A DNA stretch of 64,000 nt from Arachis hypogaea (Eukaryota > Streptophyta > Magnoliopsida > Fabales > Fabaceae), in assembly GCF_003086295.3 (NCBI RefSeq), contig NC_092051.1, positions 10,842,810 to 10,906,809 on the forward strand. The letters run 5' to 3'. Numbering within the stretch: position 1 is the stretch's first letter; each line of letters begins with the position of its first letter. Positions 59,121-64,000 of this stretch are shown here, in pieces. Below the pieces are notes generated by a model that did no database searches, was not told the DNA's origin, and saw nothing but the letters and a program-made list of their open reading frames with translations. The translations under genes were made by a program, and so were the position numbers.

Positions 59121-60240
59121 GGGGAACCAATATTAATTGTGTAAAACGTGTACAATGAATTAAAAAAATGTAAAATTAAAATTAAAAATTAGATCATTAA
59201 TTAATTATTTAATTTTAAATTTTAAAATTTGAAAATTAAGATTAGTATTTAAATCTATTCACAATATGTACGGTTATTTCTAATTCACGTCCAAAACTCA
59301 CCGTCATCTTCTCCTATTTTTACCTCGCGTCACTGAATTTCTCCGACCATACCGAGGCCGCCGCATCCTCCCACCGACACCGTCCTCACCTCCGCCGGTC
59401 AGCCCGATGTGCCTCACCCTCCGACGCTCAACCTAACGTTGTTGCCGCTGTTTTCGTGCCTTTCTTCCAAACTGGCTTCGCTTTCTCCCATTCATTCAAG
59501 CCTCTTCTCAACAATGATACCACCATGCTCTTCTTCTTCTTCTTCTTCGGATCTAGCTTCTTTCATGATTTGAGCCCTATACTTTACAATAGTGTCGCTT
59601 TTGTCATAGTCTTTCAAAATTATGTTTCACTACAATAATAATTTTTTTCTGTTTATTCATCTTCTTCTTCTATTTTAATGGTCAATTTAGGATGGTCATT
59701 TTAGTAGGTATGCGAATGGTTATTTTATTTTGATGTAGATGATTGTTTTGATTGGATTGAGTTTAGTTATATATAATTTAAATATGTTAGATGTTCAATT
59801 CATTAGGTATGTGAATGATTATTTTTATCCTTAAGTGTATGGTTATTTTTATTAAGGGTGAGTGGCGTGTGGCAAGCAAAGTAGCGATGGTGAAATGGGA
59901 TGATTATTGATGAAGGTGGGGTGGCCGCCGGTTGAAAAAGAAGAGAGCATTGGAGGATTTCAGATGGTTATTTTTTTGAAATAACTAACTGGATTTTTTA
60001 AAAATTTGAAATTTAAAATTGGAGAATTTGAAATTTGAAATTTGAAATTTGAAATTGGAGAATTTGAAATTTAAAATTTGAAATTGGAGAATTTAAAATT
60101 TGAAATTTGAAATTTGATGTGAAATAACTGAATAAGAGTTTTTAAATTTATTATTTCGTGGATAATTTTAATTTTTAACTCATATTAGGCTAAATAAACA
60201 GTCCATTGTACATATTGTACAAATACCTCATTATCTTCCT
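59121..60240. mobile_element. TIR-bounded element with GC-rich gene-like insert
   Basis: The left end GGGGAACCAATATTAATTG then GTACAATGAATT is inverse to the right end TCCATTGTACATATTGTAC then AAATACCTCATTATCTTCCT. Both belong to the end type seen at 40941-41267. Inside, 59330-59530 is strongly GC-rich and gene-like (CCGCCGG, CTCACCTCC), unlike the surrounding DNA, with no intact frame. A heptamer array is at 60016-60120. It may be a Pack-type element carrying a host fragment; evidence is moderate. Confidence 0.45.
60016..60120. repeat. TTTGAAA heptamer array
   Basis: AATTTGAAATTTGAAATTTG runs alternate with TGGAGAATTTGAAATTT units over about 100 bp. Confidence 0.8.
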
Positions 60241-61676
60241 AGCGAGACTCTTAAAATTTACAATAAAAAATAAAGTTAGTCTGATTGTTTAATTACTCAA
60301 TCAATCAGAATATATTTTAGAGATATTAGTGACTTAATTAGAAAAATGGATATTAATTACTTTTGCTGTTGGTTACTACAATATGTTAGTTTTTTTAGTT
60401 ACTATCTTATATATAATGTGTATCTCTAATGTAAAGTTCTAGCTTTCTTTCAATTTTTTTCCTCATTTATCTGCTACCATGGATTATAATAATAAATGAA
60501 TAGCATAATATTTAGCATAATATTTTTTAAGTTAAAAATCAAAATCAGCTTATGGAAGATCCTCACTTTAAAATTGATATGAAAATGGAATATAATACAT
60601 TTTACATACTCCGCTTTGCCCTCAACACGCATATTATATCAAATTCAGGTAGAGAATGTATTAGAAATCTTACCCAACTTGTTGAAGAGTATCAAATCTA
60701 GGACACGCTTTTAAATAAGAGCAACATTCTACTAACATTTTTAAGCATTATCTGTTAGTTACCTACTATGGTACCAGGACTTTAGTCTCAAGCTAATTTC
60801 TACTATCTCGAGATCTGATTCAACTAACTTTTATTTAGCATTATCCGTGTGCTCAGCAAGATGGGGCTTACATCAGTATCTCCTCACCAAGTTCAGAAGT
60901 TTTAGCTTATAAGAAAGGGACAAATATTTCATGACCGTCCTCGGTTTTACAGTGTATTTGGTTGAAAAGGAATTCTAGAGTTCTAAAGGTGTCTTTTGTT
61001 TCAAATATTAGTTTTCATTTTTAAGAATATCATTTTTAGAAATATAATATCTTGGAATAAGATTATTTGGTATATAACATTTTTCAATTTGGTTTACAAA
61101 ATCTAATATTTTAAAATCTTGTGTAATATTCTTGAGAATGAATAATTTTTTGTTTGGTTGGATTTAAAATTCTTGCTTATATTATGTAATATGTCAAAAA
61201 TTCAAAATTATCCTTACTCATTTAAATTAAAAGATTAATGACTAAACTTAATAAATACATAAAAAATTTACATATAAATATATTTTAAGATAAATTCAAC
61301 ATAATTATTTTTAGATAAAATTGTTTATTTTTATTTCCAAAAATAGCCCCAATATCAATTTTTTTTAATTTTCATAAAAAATTAAATATAAAACTAATCG
61401 AATATTATTATCTTCTTTAAATTGAATTTTTTTTTTAAATTTACAAAAATACCTCTAATAATAAATTTATTATAATATCCCTAATAATAAATTTATTAAA
61501 ATTATTATGGATTTTAATTTTTTTAAATTTACTAAAATACTCCTAATATCAAATATCTTTAATTAAAATTAACATTATCACAATTAAAATTAACACAAAA
61601 TACTTACTTAATTATGTAATATGTCAAAATTATCCTTAATCATTCAAATTAAAAGATTAGTAATTAAACTTGATAA
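60241..61676. other. Intergenic, AT-rich
   Basis: No gene. A partial repeat (ATGTAATATGTCAAAAATTCAAAATTATCC...) occurs at about 61185 and 61615. Confidence 0.5.
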
Positions 61677-64000
61677 ACAACAACAACAACAAAGCCATGT
61701 CCCACTAAGTGGGGTCGGCTACATGAATCAAACGACGCTATTATGCTCTGTCATGTATCATGTCTACAGAGAGACCGTTTATATGTAGATCTCGTTTGAC
61801 CACCTCATGGATGGTCTTCTTAGGTCTTCCTCTGCCTTTCGCCCTTTGTCCATCTTCCATCTTATCCATCCTCCTGACTGGATGTTCTATCGGTCTTCTT
61901 CTCACATGTCCAAACCACCTATGACGCGATTCAACCATCTTTTCCATAATGGGTGCTACTCCAACTCTCTCCCTTATATCTTCATTCCTTATTTTATCCA
62001 ATCGCGTATGACCACTCATCCATCTCAACATCTTCATCTCTGCCACACTCAGCTTATGTTCGTGCTCCCCTTTAGCCGCCCAACACTCCGTACCATACAG
62101 CATAGCCGGTCTTATAGCGGTGCGATAGAATTTACCTTTAAGCTTTAAAGGCACTTTTTGTCGCATATAAAACCAGATGCACTCCGCCATTTTGACTAAC
62201 CTGCTTGGATCCTATGATTTACATCCTGTTCAATCTCTCCATTATCCTGTATGATGCACTCAAGGTACTTAAAACTTTTAACTTTTCGTAGGATGTTTTC
62301 TCCAATCTTCACCTCTATATTGGGGTTTTCCCTTCTCAGACTGAACTTACATTCCATATATTCCGTCTTACTACGGCTTATGCGCAGACCATACACTTCT
62401 AGAGCTTCTCTCCATAACTCCAACTTCTTATTTAGGTCTTCCCTTGACTCTCCTATAAGGACGATATCATCGGCAAAAAGCATGCACCATGGCACATGCT
62501 CTTGGATGTGCTCTGTGAGTATTTCCAAGACTAATGTGAAAATGTATGGACTTAAGGATGATCCCTGGTGTAATCTTATACCAATAGAGAATTCCTCTGT
62601 CACACCACTTTGAGTCTTCACACTAGTTGTGGCCCCATCATACATGTCTTTAATTGCCCGAATATATGCGATCCTTACTCTCCTCTTTTCTAAAACCTTC
62701 CATAGGACCTCCTTTGGTACCCTATCATACGCTTTTTCCAAATCAATAAACACCATATGTAGATCCCTTTTATTACTACGATACCTCTCCATCATCCTTC
62801 TTAATAGGTATATCGCTTCAGTGGTAGATCTGCCTGGCATAAATCCAAATTGGTTCTCTGTTACTTGTGTCTCTTTTCTCAACCTCCATTTTATCACCCT
62901 TTCCCATAACTTCATAGTATGACTCATAAGCTTAATCCCTCTATAGTTTTCGCAACTTTGTATATCCCCCTTATTCTTGTAGATAGGTACCAAGGTGCTC
63001 TTTCTCCACTCATCAGGCATCTTCTTTGACCTTAAAATCTCATTAAAAAGCATGGTTAACCAGTTGATGCCTTTTTCTCCAAGACCCTTCCAAACCTCAA
63101 TCGGGATATTATCAGGTCCTACTGTCCTGCCATTTTTCATCTATTTTAGAGCCTCTTTTACCTCGAAGTCTCGAATCCTTCGATAGTAGTCAAAGTTTTG
63201 ATCTTCTTCCCTTGTGCATAATCGACCAAGGCTCGGAAGAGTCTTTTGTCCCTCATTAAATAACTCGTAGAAGTAGCTCTTCCACCTTTCATTAATCTTC
63301 TCCTCTTGAGCCAATACCTCTCCATCCTTATCCTTTATGCACTTAACCTGATCCAAATCTCTCGTTCTTCTTTTCCGGCTCTTTGCGATTCTATATATAC
63401 CTTTTTCTCCTTCTTTCGTGTCCAAAGACTGGTAGAGACCCTCATATGCTCTTGTTCTTGCTTCACTTACAGCCACTTTTGTCTCTTTCTTAGCCGCCTT
63501 ATATTTTTTCCAATTATCTACATTGCGGTATAAAGACCACTCTTTAAAGCATTCCCTTTTTATCTTTATCTTTTCTTGTATACTCGCATTCCACCACCAG
63601 GACTCCTTGTCTCTTGGTCCTATTCCTTTAGATTCACCAAAACTTTCTTTTGCTGTTCTTTTAATAACTTCTGCCATCTCCCTCCACATCTTTTCCGCGC
63701 TTCCATTCCCATCCCACTTTGCCTCTTCTCCTACCCGTCTTAGGAAGCTTCTTTGTTCCCCACCTTTCATCCGCCACCACCTCGTCCTTGGATTCTTCGT
63801 ATGATGTCTTTTCCTCAACTTTTGCTCAACGCGAAAATCCATGACGAGCACCCTATGTTGTGTTGTCAAACTCTCTCCCGGGATAATTTTACAGTTAATA
63901 CAAAATTTCTGGTCGACTCTCCTCAACAAGAAGAAGTCGATTTGAGAGCTTGTCATGCCACTCTTATAGGTTATAAGATGTTCGTCTCTCTTTTTAAAAC
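61677..64000 (-). mobile_element. RTE-type LINE, 5' end outside the window
   Basis: Read on the minus strand: end of an endonuclease, RT, and a 3' end reading AGCCGACCCCACTTAGTGGG then ACATGGCTTTGTTGTTG, the typical plant RTE LINE terminus with a (TTG)n tail instead of poly(A) (61692-61677). The 5' end and its target duplication lie beyond position 64000. Confidence 0.9.
61741..63956 (-). pseudogene. LINE ORF: endonuclease C-terminus and reverse transcriptase, interrupted
   Basis: At the 5' side of the visible part is SQIDFFLLRRVDQKF and HRVLVMD (endonuclease C-terminal motifs, about 63945-63830). The linker runs to about 63141, where a TAG interrupts the frame just before [15 protein letters not shown] follows with [24 protein letters not shown] and [11 protein letters not shown] (about 62470). 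Near 62196-62150 a TAG and a one-base shift in an A run break the frame again before FYRTAIRPAMLYGTECW. It ends at 61741. Database annotations sometimes name such proteins after unrelated animal genes; this is a transposon protein. Confidence 0.9.

Noticed and set aside
61807..63804. Plus-strand ORFs over the LINE
   Set aside because: They are antisense shadows of the LINE RT and endonuclease frame.

Overview
This is plant nuclear DNA: AT-rich, with intron-containing genes, plant-specific gene families (a membrane-anchored ubiquitin-fold gene, two CC-type glutaredoxins, F-box/FBA relics) and plant transposon families. A legume, possibly Arachis, is my best guess from the style of the repeats and proteins. 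That is an inference, because nothing in the window proves the genus. I see no prokaryotic, organellar or CRISPR features.

Layout. Positions 1-2300 hold a MUB-family gene on the minus strand, cut by the left edge. 3091-13192 is an old, decayed Ty3/gypsy retrotransposon of the Tat lineage on the minus strand ('element 1'), with a Tourist-like MITE nested inside it. 13193-29770 is AT-rich intergenic DNA with MITEs, tRNA-derived SINE-like units, tandem repeats and two duplicated F-box/FBA pseudogenes. 29770-33300 carries two tandem CC-type glutaredoxin genes, the only complete ordinary host genes here. 35919-40314 is a Ty1/copia element with short LTRs. 40315-45987 holds a Mutator-type MITE with a 9-bp target duplication and a tandem array whose units repeat a TATA box, a leader and a start codon. 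45988-54736 is a young Tat-lineage element on the plus strand ('element 2'), with a perfect 5-bp target duplication and two 450-bp LTRs that differ at 7 positions. 54737-61676 is intergenic, with a 5'-truncated poly(A) retro-insertion and a TIR-bounded element carrying a GC-rich segment. 61677 to the right edge is an RTE-type LINE on the minus strand.

Most interesting system. Both Tat elements carry a second gene, antisense to gag-pol, between the integrase and the 3' LTR. The two antisense genes are homologous and share at least one intron at the same codon and phase. In element 2 the antisense gene reads as an intact 543-aa, three-exon gene with a basic patch, a SUMO-interaction-like acidic motif and a C-terminal coiled coil. 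In the same element the sense gag-pol is already broken by two stops and two frameshifts. Antisense additional ORFs are known in some plant Tat elements; the splicing, the motif content and the different decay of the two strands are what deserve a closer look.

The ordinary genes act separately. MUB proteins are lipid-anchored ubiquitin-fold proteins at the plasma membrane, and CC-type glutaredoxins act with TGA transcription factors. Most other sequence is mobile DNA at different stages of decay: element 1 oldest, the copia element intermediate, element 2 youngest.
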